Positions 6,562 to 15,948 of a stretch of 64,000 bases of DNA are shown piece by piece. Within the stretch, counting starts at the first letter, position 1; every line of letters starts with the position of its first letter. The DNA is from Salinibacterium amurskyense (GTDB lineage Bacteria; Actinomycetota; Actinomycetes; Actinomycetales; Microbacteriaceae), in NCBI RefSeq assembly GCF_002797685.1, contig NZ_PGFH01000002.1, positions 558,001 to 622,000 on the forward strand, read 5' to 3'. The notes beneath the pieces were generated by a model. It saw nothing but the letters and a program-made list of their open reading frames with translations. It was not told the DNA's origin and made no database searches. Both the position numbers and the translations under genes were made by a program.

Positions 6562-8856
6562 GTGGAAAATGCCCAGACACCCGACGAGGGCAAGAAGACT
6601 GTTGAAACGCCGGTAACGAAGCCCGCGAGCAGCACCCGAAAGCCGGCAACGGCCCGTGGTTCTCAAGCGAAATCGTCTGCCGCCAAGCCCTCAGCTTCTG
6701 CTACTCGTAAGCCTGCCGCCAAGAAGCCTGCAGCCCGTAAGACGCCTGCCCGCTCGACGAGCGCCGCCGCGACCAACGCGACGCCCGCTCCCGAAGAGTC
6801 GACGGTTCCGAAGCCGTCATCCGTAGCGGCGAAAAGCGCTACCGCGAAGCCGGGCGCCGCCAAGCCGAGTGCTGCGGCAAAGCGCCCCGCGTCGAAGTCA
6901 TCGACTGCTGCCAGCGCTGGCGCAAAGACGTCGGCCACGAAGAACTCCAGAACCTCCAAGCCTGCCGCAGCCAAGAAGCCCGCCTCGCGCGCTGCTGGCG
7001 CGAAGCCGGAGACCGTTGTTACCGCAGCCGAGGATGCCGAGCGCACCCTCACCAGCAGCGACAACAGCACGAGCGAGTCGGTGGATGTCGTAGTTGAGTC
7101 GCCCAGTGAGGCTGGCGCTACTGCCGGTGCTGCGGTTGCTGGCGTTGCCGCGCCCAAGCCCGGAGCCCCGAAGCCGCAGGCTCCCAAGCCGAGCGCCCCG
7201 AAGCCCACGAGCCCCCGCTCTGAGTCGCCGAAGCCGACTGCCCCCGCTGTGGACGCTGCCGTCGCCGGCAGCGCCACTGATGACGCTGAAGTCGTCGAAA
7301 CCGCCGCCGTCGAAATCACCACTGACGGGGTGCCCGAGGCTGAGGCCGAGACCGCGCACGTCGATGCGCCTGACACAGACACTGATGCCTCAAAGGTCGG
7401 CATCGATGCCGATAACGCAGACGACACGGAAAGTTCTGCCGACGACACCGCGGATGCCACCGCAGACGCGAAAGACACCGACGAGGCGCCTGCTGCCGTA
7501 GAGAAGCCGGATGCTGTACTTGCCGGCCTGGCGCGTTTGCGCGCCCTCGCCTCGCAGTTTGCCGCTCCGGCCGCCGAAGCTGCCGCCCAGAAGGCTGCCG
7601 CGCAGAAGCTCGCAGACGAAAAGGCCGCCGCTGAAAAAGCCGAGACCGACAAGTTTGAAGCGGAACGAGCTGAAGCCGAAAAGGCAGAAGCCGAAGCCGA
7701 AGCTGAAAAGGCAGAAGCCGAAGCAGAAGCAGAGCGCGTTGAGGCTGAGCGTCTTGCGGCTGAGACGGCTGATGCTGATGCTGATGCTGATGTAACCGAA
7801 ATCAAGGCTGACGCGAGCTCGATCGAGGCCAACTCAGTCGAGCGGCCAGCAGACGAGGTACCAGCCGCGGAAGAGGACGTCACCCAAACGGACGCCGCGA
7901 AGTCAACGACGGCCGCGCCTGTAGAGGCAAAGCCCGAGACTGCTGCGCCCGAGGACGAGCAACTCAGTTCGGACGCTCCGACGATTGTTGTCGAGCTCGA
8001 GAGCGATGACGTCGCAGCTCCCGAAACGGATGACGCGAGCGCAGCTCTGGTTGCCGTGGACGCCACCGTTTCTCATGGACTCGAAGCGACATCCGAAGAC
8101 GTCGTCTTACAGGTGAACGGACTCTCGAAGGACTTCGGCGACACGGTTGCTGTTGACGACATTCGCCTCAGCGTGCGCGCGGGAGTGTTCTACGGAATCG
8201 TTGGCCCCAACGGCGCCGGTAAGACCACGACCCTCTCAATGATCACCGGTTTGCTGCGCCCCGACTCGGGCAACGCGACCGTCAACGGCGTCGACGTGTG
8301 GGAATCGCCAGAGGTAGCCAAGCGCTCCATCGGCGTGCTGCCCGACCGTCTGCGCATCTTCGACCGCCTTACGGGCTCGCAACTGCTCTACTACTCGGGA
8401 GTGCTGCGCGGTCTCAACTCGACCGAGGTGCGCAAACGGTCCGCCGACCTCGCGACGGCCTTCGGGCTCGATGACGTCATGGGGCGACTCGTCAGCGACT
8501 ACTCGTCGGGAATGCTCAAGAAGGTTGCGCTCGCCGCCGCCATGATTCACTCGCCGCGACTGCTCGTGCTCGACGAACCGTTCGAATCCGTCGACCCGGT
8601 GTCGGCCGCTACTGTCACGCGCATCCTCAAGCAATACGTCAACGCCGGCGGCACCGTACTGCTCTCGAGCCACCGCATGGAACTCGTGCAGCGCGTCTGC
8701 AGCCACGTCGCCGTCATTGTTGAAGGCAAGCTGCTTGCCGACGGCACCATCGACGAAGTGCGCAACGGAATGTCGCTCGAAGACCGCTTCGTACAGCTGA
8801 CCGGTAAGAATTCCAGCGGGGGAGGGCTCGAGTGGTTAAGCAGTTTCTCCGACTGA
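6562..8856 (+). CDS. ABC transporter ATP-binding protein with ~510-residue disordered Ala/Pro/Lys/Glu-rich N-terminus
   Basis: 764 residues, about three times the usual size for a DrrA/CcmA-type ATPase. Residues 1 to about 510 are low complexity: first Ala/Lys/Pro/Ser-rich and basic (KPAAKKPAARKTPAR style, like a histone H1 tail), then PKPxAPKP repeats, then highly acidic with an EAEKAEAEAEAE run of coiled-coil character. The ABC domain follows: Walker A GPNGAGKT at residues 548-555, signature YSSGMLKK near 647-654, Walker B LLVLDEP near 668-674, and LSSHRMELV with the switch His. It overlaps the permease gene by 25 nt, so the pair is one transporter. The tail may tether the ATPase to nucleic acid or another partner (inference). 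Confidence 0.85.
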   Translation: MENAQTPDEGKKTVETPVTKPASSTRKPATARGSQAKSSAAKPSASATRKPAAKKPAARKTPARSTSAAATNATPAPEESTVPKPSSVAAKSATAKPGAAKPSAAAKRPASKSSTAASAGAKTSATKNSRTSKPAAAKKPASRAAGAKPETVVTAAEDAERTLTSSDNSTSESVDVVVESPSEAGATAGAAVAGVAAPKPGAPKPQAPKPSAPKPTSPRSESPKPTAPAVDAAVAGSATDDAEVVETAAVEITTDGVPEAEAETAHVDAPDTDTDASKVGIDADNADDTESSADDTADATADAKDTDEAPAAVEKPDAVLAGLARLRALASQFAAPAAEAAAQKAAAQKLADEKAAAEKAETDKFEAERAEAEKAEAEAEAEKAEAEAEAERVEAERLAAETADADADADVTEIKADASSIEANSVERPADEVPAAEEDVTQTDAAKSTTAAPVEAKPETAAPEDEQLSSDAPTIVVELESDDVAAPETDDASAALVAVDATVSHGLEATSEDVVLQVNGLSKDFGDTVAVDDIRLSVRAGVFYGIVGPNGAGKTTTLSMITGLLRPDSGNATVNGVDVWESPEVAKRSIGVLPDRLRIFDRLTGSQLLYYSGVLRGLNSTEVRKRSADLATAFGLDDVMGRLVSDYSSGMLKKVALAAAMIHSPRLLVLDEPFESVDPVSAATVTRILKQYVNAGGTVLLSSHRMELVQRVCSHVAVIVEGKLLADGTIDEVRNGMSLEDRFVQLTGKNSSGGGLEWLSSFSD

Positions 8857-10403
8857 AACTCACCCTCCTTGCGAACGCTTTTCGCCGGGGGCCGCTCGTA
8901 GCATCCGCCATGGGATTGGTGCTGATCTACAGCGCCGTACTCTTCCTGATCGCCATTTCTGCCGTAGCAAACCTGCGCAGCACCACCGTAGAAGTAGCAG
9001 GAGCGACCCTCGTGGTCTTCGGCTCAGCGGTACTCATCGGGTTCCTAGTGATGCCACTCGGCTGGAACGCGGATGACCCGCTCGACCCGCGCCGCTTCTC
9101 GTACCTGCCGCTGACGCGCATCAAGCTCGCAGCGCTGCTGCTGCTCGTCGGCGCTATCAGCATCCCCACCGTCATGCTGGTGGGGCTCACTATCGCGCAA
9201 ATCGTCGCCTGGTCGGGAACCGTGGCATCCGCCCTCGTCTCGGTGCTTTCAGGGCTCATCGTGATCGCCACGGCGGTAGTCGGAGCTCGCCTCGCGAGCC
9301 TCATCGCCGCCCGCTACCTGAGCACCCGCCGCCTGCGCGAAGGCTTCGGCATCGTAGCGATCACCCTCGTGGTGGCCTCGCTACCGATCGCCGTGATGCT
9401 GGCGCTCGCCGACTACCAATCGCAAGTGCTGCCCGTGATTCGACGAGTCGCCGCGGTTCTGGAATGGACGCCCCTCGGCGTCGCCTTCAGTGCGCCAGCA
9501 TCGGCAGCAACCGGCGACAGCAGTGACGTCGTCGCCAAGCTCGCGATCGCCCTCGGGTTCCTCGCGATTCTCGCGGCCTGCTGGTACTTCCTCATGGGGT
9601 ACGTTCTGGCTCGACCCGAACGCAGCGCCGTCGAAACATACCGTTCCGGCTTGGGCTGGTTCCGTCTCATGCCGGCAACGCCCCTCGGCGCAATCGCCGC
9701 CCGCAGCCTCAGCTACTGGGCTCGGGATGCACGCTACTTCGTTGCTCTCGCTGCAATCCCCATCATCCCCATCGGAATGGTGGCAGCGCTTCTCGTCGGC
9801 GGTATCGGCGCCGACGTTATCGCCTGGATTCCCGTGCCCGTCATGTGTTTGTTCCTCGGCTGGAGCGCACACAACGACGTCGCCCACGACAACACGGCAC
9901 TCTGGACTCACGTCTCGGCCCACACGCGTGGTGCTGACGACCGCTGGGGGCGCATCGTCCCTAACCTCCTGGTCGGCATCCCGCTCGCCGTGGTCGGAAG
10001 CATCATTACGGTCGTGATCGTCGGCAACGACGAAGCACTTCCGGGTTTGATCGGGCTCAGCCTCTGTGTGCTCTTCGCCGGGCTTGGCATCTCGAGCGTC
10101 AGCTCCGCCGCCTTCCCCTACGCAGCGCCGCTGCCCGGGCACGGTGCCTTTATCCAGCCCCAGGCCCTCGTCTCGAACGCGGCCACCGTGCAGTCTTTCA
10201 CGTTCGCGCTCTCGATCCTGTTCGCGCTTCCCGTGCTCGCCGTAGTGTTCTTCAACCCCTTCACCGAACTGCAGCCACACTGGGCCGCGTTCATCGTCGG
10301 GGTACCGCTCGGTCTGCTCGTGCTCGTCATCGGCGTGTACTGGGGTGGACGCATCATGGTGCGCCGCGGCCCAGAGCTGCTGGCGCTCTCCTCACAAAAC
10401 TGA
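8832..10403 (+). CDS. ABC transporter permease, 523 residues, polytopic
   Basis: About 12 hydrophobic segments, with short basic loops (RRLREGF, RIMVRRG) and no signal peptide. The GTG start is preceded by a strong GGGGGAGGG ribosome-binding site inside the 3' end of the ATPase gene. Substrate unknown; large permeases of this kind next to DrrA-type ATPases usually act as exporters, but the sequence does not name a cargo. It ends just before the DUF3039 gene, which appears to have its own promoter. Confidence 0.8.
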   Translation: MVKQFLRLKLTLLANAFRRGPLVASAMGLVLIYSAVLFLIAISAVANLRSTTVEVAGATLVVFGSAVLIGFLVMPLGWNADDPLDPRRFSYLPLTRIKLAALLLLVGAISIPTVMLVGLTIAQIVAWSGTVASALVSVLSGLIVIATAVVGARLASLIAARYLSTRRLREGFGIVAITLVVASLPIAVMLALADYQSQVLPVIRRVAAVLEWTPLGVAFSAPASAATGDSSDVVAKLAIALGFLAILAACWYFLMGYVLARPERSAVETYRSGLGWFRLMPATPLGAIAARSLSYWARDARYFVALAAIPIIPIGMVAALLVGGIGADVIAWIPVPVMCLFLGWSAHNDVAHDNTALWTHVSAHTRGADDRWGRIVPNLLVGIPLAVVGSIITVVIVGNDEALPGLIGLSLCVLFAGLGISSVSSAAFPYAAPLPGHGAFIQPQALVSNAATVQSFTFALSILFALPVLAVVFFNPFTELQPHWAAFIVGVPLGLLVLVIGVYWGGRIMVRRGPELLALSSQN

Positions 10404-10459
10404 CCAACCCCCTGAGCCGTGTCAGCAGAATCACAGACACCAGCTCACCGCGACGGAAG

Positions 10460-10465
10460 TAGAAT
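10460..10465 (+). promoter_or_regulatory. -10 box (TAGAAT), leaderless start
   Basis: TAGAAT followed by 6 nt and the ATG at 10472. There is no Shine-Dalgarno sequence, so the mRNA probably begins at the start codon. Confidence 0.55.
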
Positions 10466-10471
10466 TGGCCC

Positions 10472-10732
10472 ATGGCTGACACCGATATCACAGGCGGCGG
10501 AACCGACACTCTCGACCGCGAACTCGAAGAACTGCTCAACCAAGAGCAGGTTGAAGAGGGCGACCACGAGCGCTTCTCGCACTACGCCCCCAAGAACAAG
10601 ATCATGGAATCGGCGCTATCGGGCAAGCCGATCCGTGCGCTCTGCGGCAAGCTGTGGACGCCCGGTCGCGACCCCGAGAAGTTCCCGGTCTGCCCAACCT
10701 GCAAAGACGTTTACGAAAAGATGAAGCCCTAG
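10472..10732 (+). CDS. DUF3039 domain-containing protein
   Basis: 86 residues. The C-terminal half carries RALCGKLWTPGRDPEKFPVC and PTCK, with three cysteines (CGK and CPTC) that look like a small metal-binding site; this is the hallmark of DUF3039, a protein found across actinobacteria with no known function. The N-terminus is acidic. It lies convergent with pncB and the two stop codons overlap by 4 nt. Confidence 0.9.
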   Translation: MADTDITGGGTDTLDRELEELLNQEQVEEGDHERFSHYAPKNKIMESALSGKPIRALCGKLWTPGRDPEKFPVCPTCKDVYEKMKP

Positions 10733-12021
10733 CGATACAGCGTGGGCAGCACGGGCTCGCCGCGAGAAAGCCGGAAGGCAGTCTGCGGCAGCTCGGCCAT
10801 GGCATCCTCGCGGTGATCACGCGCAGCAAGCGTTCCGCCATCACCGAGCCACTGAGCATCCGCCGTTCCTGCGGTCATGAGCGGCACGATTAGTTCGCGG
10901 CCCTCGACCTCGGGCCGGGCATCCACGGTTTGATAGATCAGTTCGGATGACGCAACACCGTTCTCCATCGTGCGAATCGCCGCCTTGTGGCCGCCTACCG
11001 TCGCCTTGGCGGTGGACTTCTTGGCAACCGACACCCATTCGCCCGCTTCGTTGTGGTGAGCGACGAGTTTGTAGACCATGCCGGCGGCCGGGTATCCCGA
11101 ACCGGTGACGACCGAGGTGCCAACGCCGAACGAGTCAACGGGCGCGGCGCGCAACGCAGCAATCGCGTGCTCATCGAGATCGTTCGTGACGGTGATGCGA
11201 GTTTTTGTGGCGCCGAGTGAATCGAGCTGAGCGCGAACCGACGCAACCTGAGTGGCGAGGTCACCGGAGTCGATGCGCACCGCGCCAAGCCCGGTGCCGG
11301 CAACCTTCACTGCGAGCTCGACGGCGTTCTCGACATCGTAGGTGTCGACGAGCAGCGTGGTCGAGGGACCGAGCGCATCCACCTGGGCCTGAAAAGCTTC
11401 TTCTTCGGAGTCGTGCAGCAGCGTGAACGAGTGGGCGGCAGTACCCATCGTCGGCACGCCCCAACTGCGTCCTGCTTCGAGATTGCTGGTCGCGCTGAAG
11501 CCCGCGATATACGCAGCGCGAGCGGATGCCACGGCCGACCGTTCGCCCGTGCGCCGCGATCCCATCTCCGCGATGGGCCGCGCGCCGGCGGCAGACACCA
11601 TGCGCGCCGCAGCGGATGCCACGGCCGAGTCGTAGTTCAGCACGCTGAGCGCGAGAGTTTCGAGCAGCACTGCCTCGGCGAAGGTGCCTTCGACGGTGAG
11701 CACGGGGGAGCCGGGGAAGTAGGCGTCGCCCTCGCGATACCCGCTGATGTCTCCCGTGAAGCGGTAGTTGGCAAGCCAGTCGATGGTCGTGGGGCTCACG
11801 ATCGAATTGCGCGCCAGAAAGCCGAGCTCTTCGTCACCGAAGCGGAACTCTTCGATCAGCTCGAGCAGGCGGCCGGTGCCAGCCACGATGCCATAACGGC
11901 GGCTGTCAGGTAGGCGGCGGGCGAACACTTCGAACACGCACTGGCGTTCGTGGCGGCCACTGCCGATTGCGGCGTCGAGCATGGTCAGCTCGTATTGGTC
12001 TGTTAGCAGAGCGGTACTCAC
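10729..12021 (-). CDS. pncB: Nicotinate phosphoribosyltransferase
   Basis: 430 residues, full length for the family. It makes nicotinate mononucleotide from nicotinate and PRPP, the first step of NAD salvage. Visible family features: TDQYELTM at the N-terminus, [45 protein letters not shown] and [10 protein letters not shown]; the catalytic-site His lies in the GTAAHSF loop. GTG start; a TACGCT box 6 nt upstream suggests a leaderless message. Divergent from murI, the two starts being only 72 nt apart. Confidence 0.95.
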   Translation of the reverse strand: MSTALLTDQYELTMLDAAIGSGRHERQCVFEVFARRLPDSRRYGIVAGTGRLLELIEEFRFGDEELGFLARNSIVSPTTIDWLANYRFTGDISGYREGDAYFPGSPVLTVEGTFAEAVLLETLALSVLNYDSAVASAAARMVSAAGARPIAEMGSRRTGERSAVASARAAYIAGFSATSNLEAGRSWGVPTMGTAAHSFTLLHDSEEEAFQAQVDALGPSTTLLVDTYDVENAVELAVKVAGTGLGAVRIDSGDLATQVASVRAQLDSLGATKTRITVTNDLDEHAIAALRAAPVDSFGVGTSVVTGSGYPAAGMVYKLVAHHNEAGEWVSVAKKSTAKATVGGHKAAIRTMENGVASSELIYQTVDARPEVEGRELIVPLMTAGTADAQWLGDGGTLAARDHREDAMAELPQTAFRLSRGEPVLPTLYR

Positions 12022-12027
12022 CCGACC

Positions 12028-12033
12028 AGCGTA
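12028..12033 (-). promoter_or_regulatory. -10 box (TACGCT), leaderless start of pncB
   Basis: TACGCT followed by exactly 6 nt and the GTG start at 12021, the same geometry as at several other genes in the window. Confidence 0.45.
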
Positions 12034-12080
12034 CGCGACAGTCCCTCACGGTTGGCGGGGAGTCTTCGGGCATCCACCAC

Positions 12081-12086
12081 TACGAT
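12081..12086 (+). promoter_or_regulatory. -10 box (TACGAT), leaderless start of murI
   Basis: TACGAT followed by 7 nt and the GTG start at 12094. The divergent -10 of pncB lies about 50 bp away. Confidence 0.45.
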
Positions 12087-12093
12087 TGAAGGC

Positions 12094-12930
12094 GTGACTG
12101 ATGCACCCATTGGCGTTTTCGATTCCGGAGTCGGCGGCCTCACCGTAGCCCGCGCCATCATCGACCAGTTGCCGCACGAGTCCATCGTTTATGTCGGTGA
12201 CACCCTTCACTCACCGTACGGACCCAAGCCGATAGCGGATGTTCGCCGCTACGCCCTCGAAGTCATGGACCGCTTGGTTGACGACGGCGTGAAGCTGCTC
12301 GTGATCGCGTGCAATACCGCCTCGGCAGCGATGCTGCGGGATGCCCGGGAGCGCTACACCGAGGCCTACGGCATCGAGGTGGTCGAAGTGATCCAGCCCG
12401 CGACGAGGGCGGCAGTACGTCAGACCCGCAATCGTCGCGTCGGCGTGATCGGCACCGAGGGAACGATTAAGTCGCGTGCCTATGAGGATGCCTTTGCTGC
12501 GGCATCCGACATCGAATTATTCACCCAGGCCTGCCCCCGCTTTGTCGAGTTCGTTGAAGCGGGAGTCACGACCGGGCCAGAAGTGCTCGCCGTGGCGGAG
12601 GAATATCTCGCACCGCTCAAGGCCGCCGAAATCGACACTTTGGTGCTCGGTTGCACGCACTACCCGCACATTTCTGCGGCGATTCAGTACGTCATGGGGC
12701 GCGAAGTAACACTCGTCTCGAGCGCCGAAGAGACCGCCTACGACGTGTACGGCACGCTCGTGGCCCACAACCTGCTGCGCAATTCCACTGAACCTGCCCG
12801 CCACACTTTCGAAGCCACGGGGCCCGACAAGCTCGGCTTCACGCGCCTCGCCTCGCGGTTCATGGGGCCCAACATTGTGCGCGTCGAAACTTTTGACACT
12901 GGCGTGATTAGCCTCCCCACCTTCGATTAG
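12094..12930 (+). CDS. murI: Glutamate racemase
   Basis: 278 residues. Interconverts L- and D-glutamate to supply D-Glu for peptidoglycan. Both catalytic cysteine motifs are present: VIACNTASA (first Cys) and [10 protein letters not shown] (second Cys), along with the N-terminal [12 protein letters not shown] and [11 protein letters not shown] loops. The GTG at 12094 is chosen because it begins immediately before the conserved N-terminus and has a -10 box at leaderless distance; the frame is open to 12052 but that extension is not protein-like. First gene of murI-rph-rdgB. Confidence 0.97.
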   Translation: MTDAPIGVFDSGVGGLTVARAIIDQLPHESIVYVGDTLHSPYGPKPIADVRRYALEVMDRLVDDGVKLLVIACNTASAAMLRDARERYTEAYGIEVVEVIQPATRAAVRQTRNRRVGVIGTEGTIKSRAYEDAFAAASDIELFTQACPRFVEFVEAGVTTGPEVLAVAEEYLAPLKAAEIDTLVLGCTHYPHISAAIQYVMGREVTLVSSAEETAYDVYGTLVAHNLLRNSTEPARHTFEATGPDKLGFTRLASRFMGPNIVRVETFDTGVISLPTFD

Positions 12931-13017
12931 CGATTCGGATGCTCCGCCGCCCCGGTGGCGAGTAATCCGCTTTCGCGCCCACCCCCACCCCAGTTTTCAC
13001 CGAGAGAGAGAAGACAG

Positions 13018-13773
13018 ATGTCACGTCACGACGGCCGCGAAAATAACGAACTGCGCAAGGTCACGATCGAGCGCGGATGGAGCGACCAGGCTGAAGGCTC
13101 CGCACTGATCTCGTTCGGTAAGACCAAGGTGCTGTGCACGGCATCCTTCACGAATGGCGTTCCGCGCTGGATGGCGGGCAAGGGTAAAGGCTGGGTTACC
13201 GCCGAGTACTCGATGCTTCCCCGCAGCACGAACAGCCGCATGGACCGTGAAGCCGTCAAGGGCAAGGTCGGCGGTCGCACCCACGAAATCTCGCGCCTCA
13301 TCGGTCGCAGCCTGCGCGCTGTCGTCGACATGAAGGCTCTGGGCGAAAACACCATCGTGATCGACTGTGACGTACTGCAGGCCGACGGCGGAACCCGCAC
13401 GGCAGCGATCACGGGTGCGTACGTAGCTCTCGCCGACGCCATCGAATGGGGCCGTGAAAAGAAGTTCATCGGAAAGAATTCGAGGGCTCTCTTTGACTCG
13501 TTGGCTGCCGTGAGCGTCGGAATCATCGATGGTGAGCCCATGCTCGACCTCGCCTATGTCGAAGACGTTCGTGCCGAGACCGACATGAATGTTGTCGTCA
13601 CGGGCCGTGGTCTCTTCGTGGAGGTTCAGGGCACCGCCGAAGGCGCACCCTTCGACCGCCGCGAACTCGACTCGCTGCTCGACCTCGCCGTCGGGGGAGC
13701 CGCCGACCTCACCGCCCTCCAGGTTGCCTCACTCGCCGAGGGCGCTCCCGGCTCCGCTGCAGCAGGCAACTAG
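13018..13773 (+). CDS. rph: Ribonuclease PH
   Basis: 251 residues. A phosphorolytic 3'-5' exoribonuclease that trims tRNA 3' ends. Family signatures are visible: [20 protein letters not shown], the phosphate-binding region [39 protein letters not shown], and [21 protein letters not shown]. The ATG at 13018 follows an AGAGAGAGAAG purine stretch; the longer open frame from 12955 is proline-rich and not conserved-looking. Followed after 3 nt by rdgB, so the two are surely co-transcribed. Confidence 0.97.
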   Translation: MSRHDGRENNELRKVTIERGWSDQAEGSALISFGKTKVLCTASFTNGVPRWMAGKGKGWVTAEYSMLPRSTNSRMDREAVKGKVGGRTHEISRLIGRSLRAVVDMKALGENTIVIDCDVLQADGGTRTAAITGAYVALADAIEWGREKKFIGKNSRALFDSLAAVSVGIIDGEPMLDLAYVEDVRAETDMNVVVTGRGLFVEVQGTAEGAPFDRRELDSLLDLAVGGAADLTALQVASLAEGAPGSAAAGN

Positions 13774-13776
13774 CCA

Positions 13777-14373
13777 ATGCGCATTGTTCTCGCCACCCAC
13801 AACGCTCACAAGGTCGCCGAGCTGCGCCGAATCCTCGGCCCCGCTCTCGACGGGCTCGAACTCGTTGCCTACGACGGCCCCGAGCCTGTCGAAGACGGCG
13901 ACACCTTCCAAGCCAATGCGCTCATCAAAGCGCGGGCCGCGGCTGCCCACACCGGGTTGCCCGCGCTGGCAGACGACTCCGGAATCTGCGTTGATGCGCT
14001 GGGCGGTGCCCCCGGCATCCACTCGGCTCGGTATGCAGGAACGCGCAACGACGTCGACAACCTCGAACTGCTGCTGACGAACATGGAGGGTGTGGAACAC
14101 CGCGCCGCCCAGTTCGCGTGCGCTGCCGCCTTTGTGGTGCCCGGCGACGAGCCGCACGAGTTCGTGGAACTCGCGCTCTGGCCGGGAACCGTGGCGCGCG
14201 AACGCAGTGGCTCGGAAGGCTTCGGTTACGACCCGATTTTCTGCCCCGACGGCCAGCCCGGTACCTCGGCAGATCTCACTTCTGACCAGAAGGATGCTCT
14301 CAGTCACCGAGCGCAAGCATTCGCGGTGATCATGCCGGTAGTGCGCACGCAACTGCTCGGCGACAAGCAGTAA
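13777..14373 (+). CDS. rdgB: Non-canonical purine NTP pyrophosphatase (RdgB/HAM1 family)
   Basis: 198 residues. Hydrolyses ITP, dITP and XTP to monophosphates, keeping deaminated purines out of nucleic acids. Visible: ATHNAHKVAELRRIL at the N-terminus, the catalytic region ALADDSGICVDAL, APGIHSARYAG and GSEGFGYDPIFCPDG. It starts 3 nt after the rph stop codon, the usual actinobacterial order murI-rph-rdgB. Confidence 0.97.
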   Translation: MRIVLATHNAHKVAELRRILGPALDGLELVAYDGPEPVEDGDTFQANALIKARAAAAHTGLPALADDSGICVDALGGAPGIHSARYAGTRNDVDNLELLLTNMEGVEHRAAQFACAAAFVVPGDEPHEFVELALWPGTVARERSGSEGFGYDPIFCPDGQPGTSADLTSDQKDALSHRAQAFAVIMPVVRTQLLGDKQ

Positions 14374-14407
14374 AAGGCCAGCGGTCGAGCGGAGCGACAC
14401 AACAACG

Positions 14408-14413
14408 TAGGGT
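14408..14413 (+). promoter_or_regulatory. -10 box (TAGGGT), leaderless start
   Basis: TAGGGT followed by 6 nt and the GTG start of the HEAT-repeat gene at 14420. Confidence 0.45.
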
Positions 14414-14419
14414 TGAGGC

Positions 14420-14965
14420 GTGTCTGAACATGATGATCCCCACGCCGTTGACCTTGCTCTCCCTATTGCAGCCCGCATTACGGCTGCCAGCGAGCGGCAC
14501 GGCGAAGACACCGTAGTCGAGCGCGCCGTCTCCCTCATCGAGGGCAACAACGAGGGTAAAGAGTTCTTGCTCGTCGTCGGTGGCGAGCACGCTCAGGGCA
14601 TCCTCGATGGTGCTCCTGTGCTGTACTGGCCCGAGCTGTGGGGCACGCGTGCGCTCTTGCACGCCTGGAACGACAGTGCTGCGGATGCCGTACGCGCCGC
14701 TCTCACTAACCAAGCGTGGCGTGTTCGCGAGATGGCCACGCGTGTTGTTGCTACTCGTCGCGTCGATGCTCACGACGAACTCGTGGCGCTCCTCGAGGAC
14801 GACACTGCTCGTGTTCGCGCCTCCGCGGCTCGCGCCCTCGGCACGGTCGGATCTCTCGACGACGTCGAAGTAATTTCGGCCCTTGTCAAGGATGAAGATA
14901 TTGAGGTGCGTCGCGCAGCTCAGCAGGCCGTTACCGCTATTCGCAAGCGTTCGCCGAAGCCGTAA
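14420..14965 (+). CDS. HEAT repeat domain-containing protein
   Basis: 181 residues. After an N-terminal part without known domain, residues from about 90 form two to three HEAT-like helical repeats (NQAWRVREMATRVVA, DDTARVRASAARALG, KDEDIEVRRAAQQAV), the pattern seen in scaffold proteins and in DNA glycosylase AlkD-like folds. No catalytic motif is evident. GTG start with a leaderless-type -10 box, so it is probably expressed separately from rdgB. Role unknown. Confidence 0.75.
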   Translation: MSEHDDPHAVDLALPIAARITAASERHGEDTVVERAVSLIEGNNEGKEFLLVVGGEHAQGILDGAPVLYWPELWGTRALLHAWNDSAADAVRAALTNQAWRVREMATRVVATRRVDAHDELVALLEDDTARVRASAARALGTVGSLDDVEVISALVKDEDIEVRRAAQQAVTAIRKRSPKP

Positions 14966-15044
14966 CCTGCGCTTCATTCGCAGCCTGCGCTGAGCAGTAA
15001 CCAACTTTTCAGTGCTAGCTCGTGCCGAGCATCCGGCGGCGTAG

Positions 15045-15782
15045 TTAGTCGTTGAGGTTTTGGTCGAAGTCTTTGGGCTTGAGGGCGAGCGCCTCGGCCT
15101 CGTCATCGTTGAGCGTATCCGGCTGGCCGGCTTCGCGTGCCTTCTTCGCTTGGTGTGACGAGCGGAAGTAGTGGAACGCGGTCGGCAGCACCGTGAGGGT
15201 GACGGCGGCGAGCAGAATGAGGTCGATGTACTCAACGATGAAATCGCTGAGCCACGGGATGTAGCCCAGAAGGTACCCGCCGAAGGTGAGCCCGGAGCCC
15301 CACGTGAGAGCACCGATCGCGTTGTACAGCGAGTACTTGCGGTAGTCCATGTGGCCGACGCCAGCGGCGACGGGGGCGAAGGTTCGCACGATGGGAACGA
15401 AGCGAGCGAGGATGACCGCTGCGCCGCCGAAGCGGGCGAAGAAGGCGTTGGTGCGGCGCACATTTTCCACGCTGAAGAGCCCGGTTTCTTTGCGTTCGAA
15501 CACTTTAGGGCCGAGTTTATGTCCGATGAGGTAGCCGACTTCTCCGCCGAGGAACGCCGCAAGGCTGATGGCCAAACAGACCCACCAGATGTCGAACTCG
15601 ATGACGCCGGCAAAGGTGAGAACACCTGTGATGAGTAAGAGGGTGTCGCCGGGGAGGAAGAATCCCACGAGAAGCCCGGTCTCGGAGAACACAATGAGGG
15701 CAACGCCGAGCAGCGCGAATGCCCCGAACCCGGTGATCAGGTTTTGGGGATCGAGCCACGGTATGAGGGCTGTGCCTACCAA
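15045..15782 (-). CDS. DedA family membrane protein (SNARE-associated/VTT domain)
   Basis: 245 residues with about five membrane segments. DedA hallmarks: ETGLLVGFFLPGDTLL, LGGEVGYLIGHKLG, and FGRF-type motif RFGGAAVILARFVPIVRTFAPVAAG with the conserved Arg residues needed for activity. DedA proteins are proposed lipid or lipid-carrier flippases (e.g. undecaprenyl phosphate recycling). The start is a TTG at 15782, supported by GGAGAA 5 nt upstream; no better start lies in front of the conserved part. The C-terminus is a basic then acidic cytoplasmic tail. Confidence 0.93.
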   Translation of the reverse strand: MVGTALIPWLDPQNLITGFGAFALLGVALIVFSETGLLVGFFLPGDTLLLITGVLTFAGVIEFDIWWVCLAISLAAFLGGEVGYLIGHKLGPKVFERKETGLFSVENVRRTNAFFARFGGAAVILARFVPIVRTFAPVAAGVGHMDYRKYSLYNAIGALTWGSGLTFGGYLLGYIPWLSDFIVEYIDLILLAAVTLTVLPTAFHYFRSSHQAKKAREAGQPDTLNDDEAEALALKPKDFDQNLND

Positions 15783-15924
15783 GAGGTTCTCCAGAATCGT
15801 CGGCTAGGTGCGCGTAGTCGGCGACAGTAGCTATGTATCTCACAGAGTAACGGGTGCTGAGGGGGCTTCGCTGTGGGGAATACCCCCGGATCTCGCCGAA
15901 CTCGGGCTCCATTGCTATCCTAGA

Positions 15925-15937
15925 GATAGTAACTATC
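15925..15937. promoter_or_regulatory. Palindromic operator GATAGT-A-ACTATC upstream of the HxlR gene
   Basis: Perfect 6-bp arms around one central base, starting 24 nt before the ATG at 15949 and just after a TATCCT -10-like box. HxlR-type regulators bind palindromes of this kind and commonly repress their own gene. The site is therefore a good candidate for autoregulation. Confidence 0.65.
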
Positions 15938-15948
15938 GAAAGGGCACC

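Noticed and set aside
6663-8066. 467-residue Ser/Ala-rich minus-strand frame
   Set aside because: Complement of the low-complexity Ala/Pro/Glu coding region of the ABC ATPase; no start signal.
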